DNA of 64,000 nucleotides, taken from Pseudarthrobacter raffinosi (GTDB taxonomy: Bacteria; Actinomycetota; Actinomycetes; Actinomycetales; Micrococcaceae). The position numbers were made by a program, and so were the translations under genes. Below are positions 33,693-43,100 of this stretch, one piece after another. The notes beneath the pieces were generated by a model. It was not told the origin of the DNA. It saw nothing but the letters and a program-made list of their open reading frames with translations, and made no database searches. How positions within the stretch are numbered: position 1 is the stretch's first letter; each line of letters starts with the position of its first letter. The stretch is taken from contig NZ_JAMXBH010000020.1 of assembly GCF_023913735.1 (NCBI RefSeq), positions 26,777 through 90,776 of the forward strand. The letters run 5' to 3'.

Positions 33693-34175
33693 TCAGACCT
33701 CGATTCCGACGGCGCCATGGGGCGCCGGCTTTGGTGTCCGGATGTCAACATAACCGCCGGCTGCCAGGCCGGCCTGCCGTTCGAAGAAATTCGCCGACGC
33801 CGGATTGCCCGTCCGGAGCTGCGACCAGCCGGCGGCCAGGAAATACAGCGGAAGGAAGGGCAACCCCAGGCAGTAGGCGTACTGGCTGCAGTGCTTTTCC
33901 TCATGCCCCAGGAGCGCCGGATTGGACGTCAGTTCTTCAGCCCGGATCCGGTAGATGACCACGTTGCCCAGGGTGAAGGCCCCCGCATACGGAATGCGCC
34001 ACCGGTAGCCGGACGCCATGACCAGCCCGCGGGGGCCTTTGCTGACGGCGGTTCCCGCAGCCGCGGCAACGGCCAGGCCCAGCAGGGTAGTGCCGTTGGC
34101 CAGGTTGGCGAGCTGTCGTACGCGCTGCCCCGGCGTCAACAGCTGCGCGGCTGACGGGCCCTGCCCTTGTGTCAT
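33693..34175 (-). CDS. Small membrane-associated HEXXH protein, putative minimal zincin
   Basis: 160 residues, family not recognised. A hydrophobic helix at about 28-42 (TTLLGLAVAAAAGTA) and another at 105-118 (LGLPFLPLYFLAAGW) flank LLGHEEKHCSQYAY, a HEXXH motif. NFFERQAGL further on could give the third zinc ligand (Glu). The order HEXXH, hydrophobic LP-rich stretch, then FER-A recurs in small peptidase-like proteins, so metal binding is plausible; catalysis is unproven. TACCAT lies 6 bases before the ATG, and SIMPL gene follows. Confidence 0.65.
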   Translation of the reverse strand: MTQGQGPSAAQLLTPGQRVRQLANLANGTTLLGLAVAAAAGTAVSKGPRGLVMASGYRWRIPYAGAFTLGNVVIYRIRAEELTSNPALLGHEEKHCSQYAYCLGLPFLPLYFLAAGWSQLRTGNPASANFFERQAGLAAGGYVDIRTPKPAPHGAVGIEV

Positions 34176-34181
34176 GAGGCC

Positions 34182-34187
34182 ATGGTA
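34182..34187 (-). promoter_or_regulatory. Putative -10 hexamer of leaderless HEXXH gene
   Basis: TACCAT on the minus strand, 6 bases before the ATG at 34175. Confidence 0.5.
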
Positions 34188-34377
34188 ACCGGAGCCTTCA
34201 CTTAGACTGGAGGATAGTGGCCGCCAGTTTTTGACCGGTGTGCCCTGACCTGGTCATCGAGTGCATTCAGCAAGCATGGATTCACGGAATGACCTGCCAG
34301 TGACGGATGCGCTGCCGGGTAACCGCGCGCGGCTGCACCCCTCACCGGCAGCCCCGACTCGTAGCTAAGAACAGTAG

Positions 34378-35439
34378 ATGACTGAAACTTTGCCGGGCGC
34401 CGCCATCCCGAACCCTACGGATGAAGCCGCCATCACTGCCGCTGTAGACCAGGCCATCGCCGCCATTGCCGGCGCAGGCACCCTTGACGAACTCAAGGCG
34501 GTGAGGCTGGCGCACACCGGTGAGAAGTCACCGCTCAGCCTGGCCAACCGGGAGATCGGCGGACTGCCGAAAGACCAGAAAGCCGTAGCCGGCAAACTCA
34601 TGGGTTCCTCACGGGGCCGGGTCAACAAGGCGCTCGCGGACCGCACCGCCGAGCTGGAAGCACAAAACGACGCCCGGATCCTGCTGGAAGAGACGGTGGA
34701 CGTCACTGCCGCACCCCGCCGTCGTCGGGCAGGAGCGCGTCACCCGCTCTCCACGCTGCAGGACCGCGTGGCGGACATCTTTGTGGGCATGGGCTGGGAA
34801 ATCGCCGAAGGCCCCGAGGTGGAATCCGAATGGTTCAACTTCGACGCCCTGAACTTCAAGCCGGACCACCCCGCCCGCGAAATGCAGGACACGTTTTTCG
34901 TGGAGCCGCCGGAGGCCCACCTGGTGATGCGTACGCACACCTCCCCGGTGCAGGTCCGGTCCATGCTGGAACGCGAGTTGCCCATCTACGTCCTCTGCCC
35001 CGGCAAGGTGTTCCGCACCGATGAACTGGACGCGACGCACACCCCGGTCTTCCACCAGTTCGAGGGCCTCGCCATCGACAAGAACTTGAGCATGGCCGAC
35101 CTCCTGGGCACCCTGGAGCACTTCACCCGGCAGTTGTTCGGCGACGAAGCGTCCGTCCGGCTGCGCCCGAACTATTTCCCCTTCACCGAACCCTCCGCGG
35201 AACTCGACATCTGGCACCCGGGCGCCAAGGGCGGCCCGCGCTGGATCGAATGGGGCGGCTGCGGCATGATCAACCCCAACGTCCTCCGCGCCGCGGGCAT
35301 CGACCCGGATATCTACTCCGGTTTCGCATTTGGCATGGGTATCGAGCGCGCGCTCATGTTCCGCAATGACGTCGGCGACATGCGCGACATGATCGAAGGC
35401 GACGTACGTTTCAGCGAGCACTTCGGGATGGAGATCTAA
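34378..35439 (+). CDS. pheS: Phenylalanine--tRNA ligase alpha subunit
   Basis: Catalytic subunit of the alpha2-beta2 class II synthetase. N-terminal coiled coil (1-115), motif 1 region HPLSTLQDRVADIFVGMGWE, motif 2 FRTDELDATHTPVFHQFEG and motif 3 GFAFGMGIERALMFRN. 353 residues, ATG start. A near-consensus TAAGAA lies 6 bases before it. The 202-bp upstream gap holds no gene or T-box; a 30-codon ORF at 34276-34368 has no Phe codons. Confidence 0.98.
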   Translation: MTETLPGAAIPNPTDEAAITAAVDQAIAAIAGAGTLDELKAVRLAHTGEKSPLSLANREIGGLPKDQKAVAGKLMGSSRGRVNKALADRTAELEAQNDARILLEETVDVTAAPRRRRAGARHPLSTLQDRVADIFVGMGWEIAEGPEVESEWFNFDALNFKPDHPAREMQDTFFVEPPEAHLVMRTHTSPVQVRSMLERELPIYVLCPGKVFRTDELDATHTPVFHQFEGLAIDKNLSMADLLGTLEHFTRQLFGDEASVRLRPNYFPFTEPSAELDIWHPGAKGGPRWIEWGGCGMINPNVLRAAGIDPDIYSGFAFGMGIERALMFRNDVGDMRDMIEGDVRFSEHFGMEI

Positions 35440-35441
35440 CA

Positions 35442-37985
35442 GTGCGTATCCCACTTTCCTGGCTGCGTGAATTCGCAGCAGTACCGGCCGGAGCAACGGC
35501 CGAAGACGTGATGGCCGAACTGGTCAAGGTCGGTTTTGAAGAAGAGGACGTCCACCGTCCCACGGACGCCTTGCAGGGTCCGGTTGTGGTGGGCCAGGTC
35601 CTGAGCATCGTCAAGGAACCCCAGACCAACGGCAAAACCATCAACTGGTGCCAGGTCCGGGTTGTCCCCGAAGGCCAGGAACAGACCCTGACCGGCGACA
35701 GCATCGACCCGTCCGGGGTGCAGGGGATCATCTGCGGCGCCCACAACTTCGTGGAGGGCGACAAGGTAGTAGTCACGCTGCCCGGCGCGGTCCTGCCCGG
35801 CGACTTCCACATCTCCGCGCGGAAGACCTACGGCCACCTGTCCGCCGGCATGATCGCCTCCGTGCGTGAGCTTGGCATCGGCGAGGACCACGACGGCATC
35901 CTGGTCCTGTCCCGCATCGGGCTTGATCCGGAAATCGGCACGGACGCCATGGAACTGCTCGGCCTTTATGACCAGGCAGCCGAGATCAACGTGACCCCGG
36001 ACCGCGGCTACGCGTTCTCCATCCGTGGTGTGGCCCGTGAATACGCCCACGCCACCGGCACGGGATTCACGGACCCCGCTACCAAGGTCCAGGCTCCGGC
36101 GGAGCTTTCCGGCGGCTACGGCGTGAAGCTCAACGACGACGCTCCCATCTATGGCAAGCCCGGCTGCGACCGTTTCGTGGCCCGCACCGTCCGCGGCGTC
36201 GACGCCACCAAACCGACGCCCCCGTGGATGACCTCAAGGCTCCGGCTTGCCGGGATCCGCTCCATCTCCCTGCCCGTGGACATCTCCAACTACGTGATGC
36301 TCGAGCTTGGCCAGCCCACGCACTGCTATGACCTGGACAAGCTGTCCGGCGACATCGTGGTCCGCCGCGCCGTGGCGGGGGAGAAGATCACCACCCTGGA
36401 CGACAAGGAGCGCGCGCTCGATATCGAGGACCTCCTCATCACCGACGGTTCCGGCGCGATCGGCATTGCCGGCGTGATGGGCGGTGCAGCCACCGAGGTG
36501 AGCGATTCGACGTCGAACGTCCTGGTGGAAGCTGCGCACTTCGACGAGGTGTCCATTGGCCGTTCCCGCCGCCGGCACAAGCTGCCGTCCGAGGCGTCCA
36601 AGCGCTTCGAGCGCGGCGTCGACTGGCACGTGGCGGACATCGCTGCCCAGCGTGTTGTTGACCTCCTGGTGGACCTCGCCGGCGGGGTTGCCGACCAGGC
36701 GGGGACCGACGTCGGGACCGCGCCGGACGCCGTGACCATCGCGCTGCCGGCAGCCTTCGCTTCCCAGCGGATCGGCATCGATTTCACCGAGGAACAGATC
36801 ACCACTTCGCTGGTGGACCTCGGCGCCGTGGTGGAAAAGAACGACGGCGGCTGGACCGTTACCGCCCCCAGCTGGCGCAACGACCTGGAAACCAAGGAAG
36901 ACCTCACCGAGGAAATCGCAAGGCTGGTGGGCTACGACAACATCCCCGCCACCCTTCCGGTGGCCCCTCCGGGACGTGGCCTGACCCGCGTGCAGCAGCA
37001 GCGCCGTCGGCTCATCCAGTCACTGGCCGACGCCGGTCTGACCGAAGTCCTGGCCTACCCGTTCGTCTCCAAGGCGGCCAACGACACGTTCGGCGTCGCC
37101 GAGCAGGGGGCGGCCCGGAGCGCGGTCAAGCTGGCGAACCCGATCAGCGAGGAACACGGCTTCCTGCGCACGTCCATCCTCCCCGGGCTGATCGAGGTGG
37201 CCAAGCGGAACTACTCCCGCGGGTTCCGCGACCTGGCGCTCTTCGAGTCGGGCCTCGTTTTCCTGCCGGGCGAGACCGTGGGTACTCAGTCCATCCCGCC
37301 GCTGGGCGTCAAGCCTTCCGACGAGGTACTGGATGCACTGTACGACGGCGTTCCGGACCAGCCGCTGCACGTCGCCGCTGTCCTCACGGGCCACGATTCA
37401 CCCGCTGCCGCCGGCCACACGCCGCGCTTGTGGGACTGGTCAGACGCGCTTGACATTGCCCGGCTCGCCGGGGATGTCCTGGGTGTGGAGGTTGTGGTCA
37501 GCCAGGGTGCGCACCAGGCGTTCCACCCGGGCCGTGCCGCGCAGCTCTCGCTGCGGACCGGCGAAGTAGTGGGTTACGCCGGCGAGCTGCACCCGAAGCT
37601 CCTGGCCGCGCACGACATGCCTGCCCGTTCGGTGGCGCTGGAGTTCAACGCGGATGCCCTGTTCGAGGCAGCTGCGGATGTGATTGTGGCCCGCCACATC
37701 TCCACGTTCCCGGTGGCCACCCAGGACGTTGCCCTGGTGGTGCCGCAGGAGATTCCCGCGGACCAGGTCCTCGAAGCGCTCCGCGAAGGCGCCGGCGAGC
37801 TGCTGGAGGACGTGGCGCTGTTCGACGTCTACGCCGGCAAGGGTATTGAAGAAGGCAAGAAATCGCTCGCCTTCGGCCTGCGTTTCCGGGCAACGGACCG
37901 GACGCTGACGGCCGATGAGGCCTCGGCTGCGCGCGAAAGCGCGGTTGCCCTGGCTGCAGAGCGCTTCGGCGCCGTCCAGCGCTAA
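35442..37985 (+). CDS. pheT: Phenylalanine--tRNA ligase beta subunit
   Basis: tRNA-binding and editing subunit, 847 residues. In order: EMAP-type OB fold (about 40-160), B1/B5 DNA-binding-like domain, B3/B4 editing domain (near 215-400), a synthetase-like core, and the anticodon-binding FDX-ACB domain at the end (STFPVATQDVALVVPQEIPAD onward). GTG start 2 bp after pheS, so co-translated. The phosphopantetheinyl transferase gene begins 12 bp after. Confidence 0.98.
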   Translation: MRIPLSWLREFAAVPAGATAEDVMAELVKVGFEEEDVHRPTDALQGPVVVGQVLSIVKEPQTNGKTINWCQVRVVPEGQEQTLTGDSIDPSGVQGIICGAHNFVEGDKVVVTLPGAVLPGDFHISARKTYGHLSAGMIASVRELGIGEDHDGILVLSRIGLDPEIGTDAMELLGLYDQAAEINVTPDRGYAFSIRGVAREYAHATGTGFTDPATKVQAPAELSGGYGVKLNDDAPIYGKPGCDRFVARTVRGVDATKPTPPWMTSRLRLAGIRSISLPVDISNYVMLELGQPTHCYDLDKLSGDIVVRRAVAGEKITTLDDKERALDIEDLLITDGSGAIGIAGVMGGAATEVSDSTSNVLVEAAHFDEVSIGRSRRRHKLPSEASKRFERGVDWHVADIAAQRVVDLLVDLAGGVADQAGTDVGTAPDAVTIALPAAFASQRIGIDFTEEQITTSLVDLGAVVEKNDGGWTVTAPSWRNDLETKEDLTEEIARLVGYDNIPATLPVAPPGRGLTRVQQQRRRLIQSLADAGLTEVLAYPFVSKAANDTFGVAEQGAARSAVKLANPISEEHGFLRTSILPGLIEVAKRNYSRGFRDLALFESGLVFLPGETVGTQSIPPLGVKPSDEVLDALYDGVPDQPLHVAAVLTGHDSPAAAGHTPRLWDWSDALDIARLAGDVLGVEVVVSQGAHQAFHPGRAAQLSLRTGEVVGYAGELHPKLLAAHDMPARSVALEFNADALFEAAADVIVARHISTFPVATQDVALVVPQEIPADQVLEALREGAGELLEDVALFDVYAGKGIEEGKKSLAFGLRFRATDRTLTADEASAARESAVALAAERFGAVQR

Positions 37986-37997
37986 ACGCGGATCCGG

Positions 37998-38699
37998 ATG
38001 GCAGGGCTGGTGGGGGCGGGGCCGGTGGCGCCAGTGCCGGTCCTGCGTTCCTGCCCTCCCGGCGTATCCGAAGGGCAGGACCCGACGGCGGGCCACCAGT
38101 CAGTAGTGCTGGGGCCCGCCGAGCTGGCCCGAGCAGCTGCCCTGGCACCCGGCCCGCGGGCCGTTTTTGTCGCTGGCCGGCGTGCCCTGCGAAGGTTCGC
38201 AGCAGAACTGCTGGACGTCCCGGCGTCGGACCTCACCACTCACTTCAGCTGCCCCCGGTGCGGCTCCGGCCCCGAGCTATCGCACGGCAGGCCGGGTTAT
38301 ACGCTCAGGGGAGAGCCGGTGCCGCTCGCGCTGAGCCTGTCCCGGAGTTCCGGGTGGATCCTGTTGGGCGCCGTGGTGGATCCACCGGCCGGAGTCACGA
38401 TGGGCCTGGACCTGGGGGACCCGTCCGGCATGGCCTTTGAGGGGTTCGACGGCGTGGCGCTCACCACCGCGGAGCGCGCGGCCCTAACCGGGCTGGCCGG
38501 GCCTTTGCTGCTGCAGGAGCGGGCAAGGCTCTGGGCGCGTAAGGAAGCCTGGCTCAAGATGACGGGCGACGGTCTCGCCACGGCGCCGGACACGCTCGAC
38601 GTTTTGTCGCGCCCGGAAATCCGGGACCTGGCCGCCGGCGAGGCGGGCCTCCCGCTCAACTTTCGCGCCGCCGTCGCGGTTTCGCGCACCGGCAGCTAG
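37998..38699 (+). CDS. 4'-phosphopantetheinyl transferase, Sfp type
   Basis: Transfers phosphopantetheine from CoA to a Ser of carrier proteins. The magnesium motif appears as MGLDLGDP and the signature as LWARKEAWLKMTGDGL; both Sfp hallmarks are present. 233 residues, with a degenerate Pro/Ala-rich N-terminus and HFSCPRCGSG before the core. ATG 12 bp after pheT, so probably expressed with pheST. It is the likely activating enzyme for the Pls-type synthetase carrier domain encoded 1.5 kb away, on the opposite strand; this link is inferred. Confidence 0.85.
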   Translation: MAGLVGAGPVAPVPVLRSCPPGVSEGQDPTAGHQSVVLGPAELARAAALAPGPRAVFVAGRRALRRFAAELLDVPASDLTTHFSCPRCGSGPELSHGRPGYTLRGEPVPLALSLSRSSGWILLGAVVDPPAGVTMGLDLGDPSGMAFEGFDGVALTTAERAALTGLAGPLLLQERARLWARKEAWLKMTGDGLATAPDTLDVLSRPEIRDLAAGEAGLPLNFRAAVAVSRTGS

Positions 38700-38742
38700 C
38701 GACGTTGTTGTCAGCGCACTTGCCCGTCACCGCACTTGCTGG

Positions 38743-40122
38743 TCAGCGCACCGGCAGCGGCGGAAGGGCGGCCTCGAGCAGCCACGGGTGCAGCAGCGCC
38801 TCGGTGTCCAGTCCGGTTGCCCGGTCCGCGGCGAGAATAAAGGCCGCCGTGGAAACTGAACCGTGACGGTGGGCATCTGTCCAGTCGTGCAGCAACGCAA
38901 AGAATGCCAGGTCGCCGCACCGGACCCGCAGGGCATGCAGGGCCAAGGCTCCCCGCTTGTAGACGCGGTCATCAAACATTAGCTCGGGCCCGGGGTCGCC
39001 CACGATAATGTCCTGGCTGCCGGCGGCCAGTTTCCGCCAGGCTGCGGCGGCCCGGTCCGCGACAGGGAGGACGCCCGCCTCCTCCGACCAGATCCACTCC
39101 GCATAGCAGGCGAAGCCCTCGTGGAGCCAGATGTCCGACCATGATGCGGCAGTGAGGGAGTTCCCGAACCACTGGTGCGCGAGCTCGTGGGCGATGAGCC
39201 GCTGGGATTCCCACTCCTGCGTCAGGTGGTTCCGGCCCAGAATGGAGAGCGTCTGCGCTTCAAGCGGTATTTCCAGCTCGTCTTCGGTCACCACCACGGA
39301 GTATTCCGGGAAAGGGTAGGGGCCGAAACAGCTGGCAAAGGTGCGCATCATCTCAGGCTGCCTGGCCAGGCCTTCGCGGGCCGTGTCGACCAGCAGCGCC
39401 GGGACGGCGGCGAACTGCGGAACCTGCCCGTCCACGGGGAAGGGAGTCAGGGCGAGGAACTCATAGCGGCCGATCTGGACCGTGGCCAGGTAGGTGGCCA
39501 TGGGCTCGGCCTGTTCGTAGACCCAGGTCTCGCGGCTGGCCCTGCTGGTGTGGGAGATCAGGGTGCCGTTACACACGGCCCGGTAATTGGCGTCGGTGGT
39601 CACACTGATCCGGTAGCTGGCCTTGTCACCGGGGTGGTCGTTGCACGGGAACCAGGAGGCGGCGCCGTTCGGCTGGCCGGCCACAAGGACGCCGTCGGTG
39701 AGTTCCTCCCAGCCCACCTCGCCCCAGAACCCGCGCCGGGGACCGGGGTTGCCTTCGTAGCGGATGTCGAGGGTAAATTCCTCGCCCGCGGGCAGCGCGG
39801 CCTCGGGCACAATGACCAACTGCCCGGCGCGCTGGCTGAACTTTTTTACCCGGCGCCCGCTGAGCTGGATCTTCGTGGCCCGGAGCCCGATCAGGTCCAG
39901 TACGAGGGCCGCCGTCGCGTACTGGGTGACGGCGGTCAGGACCGCGCGCCCGTTCAGGCGGTTACTGCTGAGCTTGTAGTCAAGGTCCAGTTCGTAGCGG
40001 CTGACCTTGTACGCGTTTGTGCCATGGCCGGGCATATAGGGGTCGGGCGAAGATGCGCCGTGCTCCGAGGTGCGTGCAGGGCCGTTACTGGCGGCCGTGG
40101 GGCTCGGTGCGGGGGAACTCAT
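38743..40122 (-). CDS. M1-family zinc metallopeptidase (aminopeptidase)
   Basis: 459-residue M1 peptidase lacking the large C-terminal helical domain of full aminopeptidase N. The zinc site HELAHQWFGN with WLHEGFACYAEW downstream gives the HEXXH-x18-E ligand set. The usual GxMEN exopeptidase motif is replaced by IPLEAQ, so the substrate N-terminus is read differently. Start is ATG 40122 with GAAAGA upstream, 52 bp after the Pls-type synthetase gene on the same strand. I infer a hydrolase for that enzyme's product, as with epsilon-poly-lysine-degrading peptidases, but it could be a general aminopeptidase. Confidence 0.87.
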   Translation of the reverse strand: MSSPAPSPTAASNGPARTSEHGASSPDPYMPGHGTNAYKVSRYELDLDYKLSSNRLNGRAVLTAVTQYATAALVLDLIGLRATKIQLSGRRVKKFSQRAGQLVIVPEAALPAGEEFTLDIRYEGNPGPRRGFWGEVGWEELTDGVLVAGQPNGAASWFPCNDHPGDKASYRISVTTDANYRAVCNGTLISHTSRASRETWVYEQAEPMATYLATVQIGRYEFLALTPFPVDGQVPQFAAVPALLVDTAREGLARQPEMMRTFASCFGPYPFPEYSVVVTEDELEIPLEAQTLSILGRNHLTQEWESQRLIAHELAHQWFGNSLTAASWSDIWLHEGFACYAEWIWSEEAGVLPVADRAAAAWRKLAAGSQDIIVGDPGPELMFDDRVYKRGALALHALRVRCGDLAFFALLHDWTDAHRHGSVSTAAFILAADRATGLDTEALLHPWLLEAALPPLPVR

Positions 40123-40174
40123 AAGACGGTCTTTCCGATCAGCGTAGGGCGGCAGGACAGCTGGTACTGCGGGG

Positions 40175-43100
40175 CTAGCGTGGTTTGGGAGCGGACGCTG
40201 CGGGACCGCTCCAGGGGCTCACCGGGTTGCCCATCCAATAGGTCGCGGCGGGAACGGATTCGCCCCGCATCACCAGCGAGGCCGGTCCTACAGTTCCACC
40301 GCTGCCGATGCTCGCCTGCGGCAGGATGACGCCGTGGGGGCCCATGGTTGCTCCGTCTTCGAGGGTAACAGTGTCCAGGCTCATGACCCGGTCATGGAAC
40401 AGGTGGGTTTGGACCACACAGCCACGGTTGACGGTGGAGTTCCGCCCGAGGGTGACCAGGTCCGCTTCGGGAAGCCAGTAGCTTTCGCACCACGTGCCGC
40501 GGCCGATCCGGGCGCCGAGCGCCCGGAGCCACCAGACCAGGGCCGGGGTCCCGGTGGCTGCCCGCGCGAACCAGGGGGCGCTGACCATTTCGATAAACGT
40601 ATCGACCACCTCGTTGCGCCAAATGAAGGAGCTCCAGAGCGGGTGCTCGCCGGCACGGATCCGGCCCACGAGGACCCACTTGGCGACGACGGCGCTGCCG
40701 GCGGCAACCGCGCCCGCCAGCAGCATCACGACGCCGCCCAGGGCTGCGGCAATCCCGTAGTTGTAGGCGGCGGCCAGCCAGTCAAAAGCAAGCATCACGC
40801 CGGCGGCGATCGCCACCGTTACCACCACGGGGATGAAGCGGCCCAGTTCCCAGAGGCAGCGGGCAAACTTGAGCCGCAGCGGCGGCTGGTACGTGCGGGT
40901 GTCGTCCGAGGCGATGGCGGTGCGCCGGAGCCGCACAGGCGGGCTGCCCAACCAGGAGGTCCCGGACTTGGCTTTGGCCGGTGTGGCCGACAGGACGGCG
41001 ACGAGTGAGTTCTTGGGGACATTCCTGCCGGCAGCGGTCATGCCCGAGTTGCCCAGGAAGGAGCGCTTGCCGATCTTCGCGGGCGCAATCCGCAGCCACC
41101 CGCCGTCGAGCTCGTAGGAGGCCACCATGGTGTCGTCGGCCAGGAAGGCGCCCTCGCCCACGGTGGTCATCTTGGGGATGAGCAGGACCGTGGAGGCTTC
41201 GACGTTCTTGCCGATCTTGGCGCCCAGCAGGCGCAGCCAGACCGGAGTGAAGAGACTGGCATAAACGGGGAAGAGCAGGTCGCGGGCCAGGTCCAGCACA
41301 CGTTCCGTGGCCCAGACCTGCCAGCCGATCCGGCTGCGGACGCGGTAGTAGCCCTCCGCCAGGCCGGTGCCGAGCATCCGGGTGGTGACCAAAATCAGCA
41401 GGAGGTTGACGACGAACCACACGAGGGCCGCGGGTGCGAGGGCCTGCAGGAGTTGCGGGACGGCTGCGGAGAGCGATTCGCTGCCTTGGATAAAGGCAAA
41501 GACCACCAGTGCCGCGGCGGCGGCGGAGACGTAAGGGATCAGGGCCAGCACGGCTGAAGCCATGGCGAATCCGGCGAACCAGAGCCGGCCAATCAGCCGA
41601 TGTTCGGCAGGAGTGTCCGGCAGCGAGTGCTTGGCCTTGCCCCGGCGCTCGGCGGGGGAGCCGGCCACGTGGTGGCCGGCCTTTACTTTGCCGAGGACGG
41701 CCGAGCCGGGCTCCACCTGGGCTCCGGCGCCGATGGAAGCGCCGGGCATCAGCGTGCTGCGCGCCCCGACGCTGGCTCCTGCCCCGATATGGACGGCCCC
41801 GATGTGGACGATGTCCCCGTCGATCCACCAACCGGAAAGATCCACTTCAGGCTCGACGTTGGAGCCGCTGCCGAGGGAAAGCATCCCGGTGACAGGCGGC
41901 AGTGAGTGCAGTTGGACGTTGTTGCCGATCTTGGCGCCCAACGCCCGGGCGTAGTACGGCACCCATGGTGCGCTGGCGAGGCTGATGGCCCCGGCGAGGT
42001 CCTGGATCTGTTCGGCCAGCCAGAGGCGCACGTGCACCCGTCCGGAGCGCGGGTACGTTCCCGGCCCCACCTTCCGGAGCAGCATCCGGGCCGCGGCCAC
42101 GGAAATCAGCATACGGCCGGCCGGGGAGACGAAGACGAGCCAGGAGGCGGCCACCCACCACCAGGAAACTGTGGGGGCAGCGCTGAAGCCGGCCAATGCG
42201 GCCAGCACGTTGTTAGCCGCCATGAGGTAGGTCAGCCAGCGCATCCCCACCAGGATGTGCAAGGGAATGCCCATCAGCGTCTGGAAGACCTGGGACTTAA
42301 ACGCGGTGGGGCGTACAGTCCGGGACGGCGCCGGCCCGGTGGCCACTCCGTCGGGAAGGGTCTGGCGGGCCGCATCAATCAGGGCACCGATCCTGGGTGT
42401 GGCATAAATGTCGGCGACCGTGATGGTCGGGTACCGGACCCTGAGGGCGGAGACCAGCTGGGCAGCGGACAGGGAGCCGCCGCCATAGGCGAAAAAGTCG
42501 GCGTCGAGGCTTGTTACGGTGCTGCCAAGGACTGCAGTCCACTGTTCGGCCACCCAGGAGGCATCTTCGGGGAGGTTCAAGGGGGCAGCGTCGGCCTCCG
42601 CCGCACCGGTCCCGCTCAGCGGCCAGGGCAGGGCGTGGCGGTCCACCTTGCCGCTGGTCTTGGTGGGCAGGGAGTCGACGACGGTCAGCAGCGGAATGAG
42701 GGGCGCGGGGAGGCTCTCTGCCAGGAGCTCGCGGGCGGCCGCCAGATCCAGGTCAGCGTCGGCGGCGGCCAGGTAGCCCACCAGGATCTGGTTTCCCGCA
42801 GCGGTTGTCCGTACTGCCGCAGCAGCTCCGGCAACGTGCGGGAGCGCCTGCAGGGCGGCGTCAATTTCGCCCAGTTCGATCCGGCGTCCACCGAGCTTGA
42901 CCTGTTCGTCGGCGCGGCCCATAAAGATCAGTCCGGCGGCTTCGTAGCGGACCAGATCGCCCGAACGGTAGGCGCGATCCCAGCCGAAGGACGGCATGGG
43001 CGCGTACTTCTCCCGGTCCTTGTCCGGGTCAAGGTAACGGGCCAGTCCGACGCCGCCGATGATCAGTTCGCCGATCTCCCCTTCGCCGACGGGCAGTCCT

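Noticed and set aside
34276..34368. 30-codon ORF before pheS as a phenylalanine attenuator
   Set aside because: It has no phenylalanine codons and no terminator hairpin follows.
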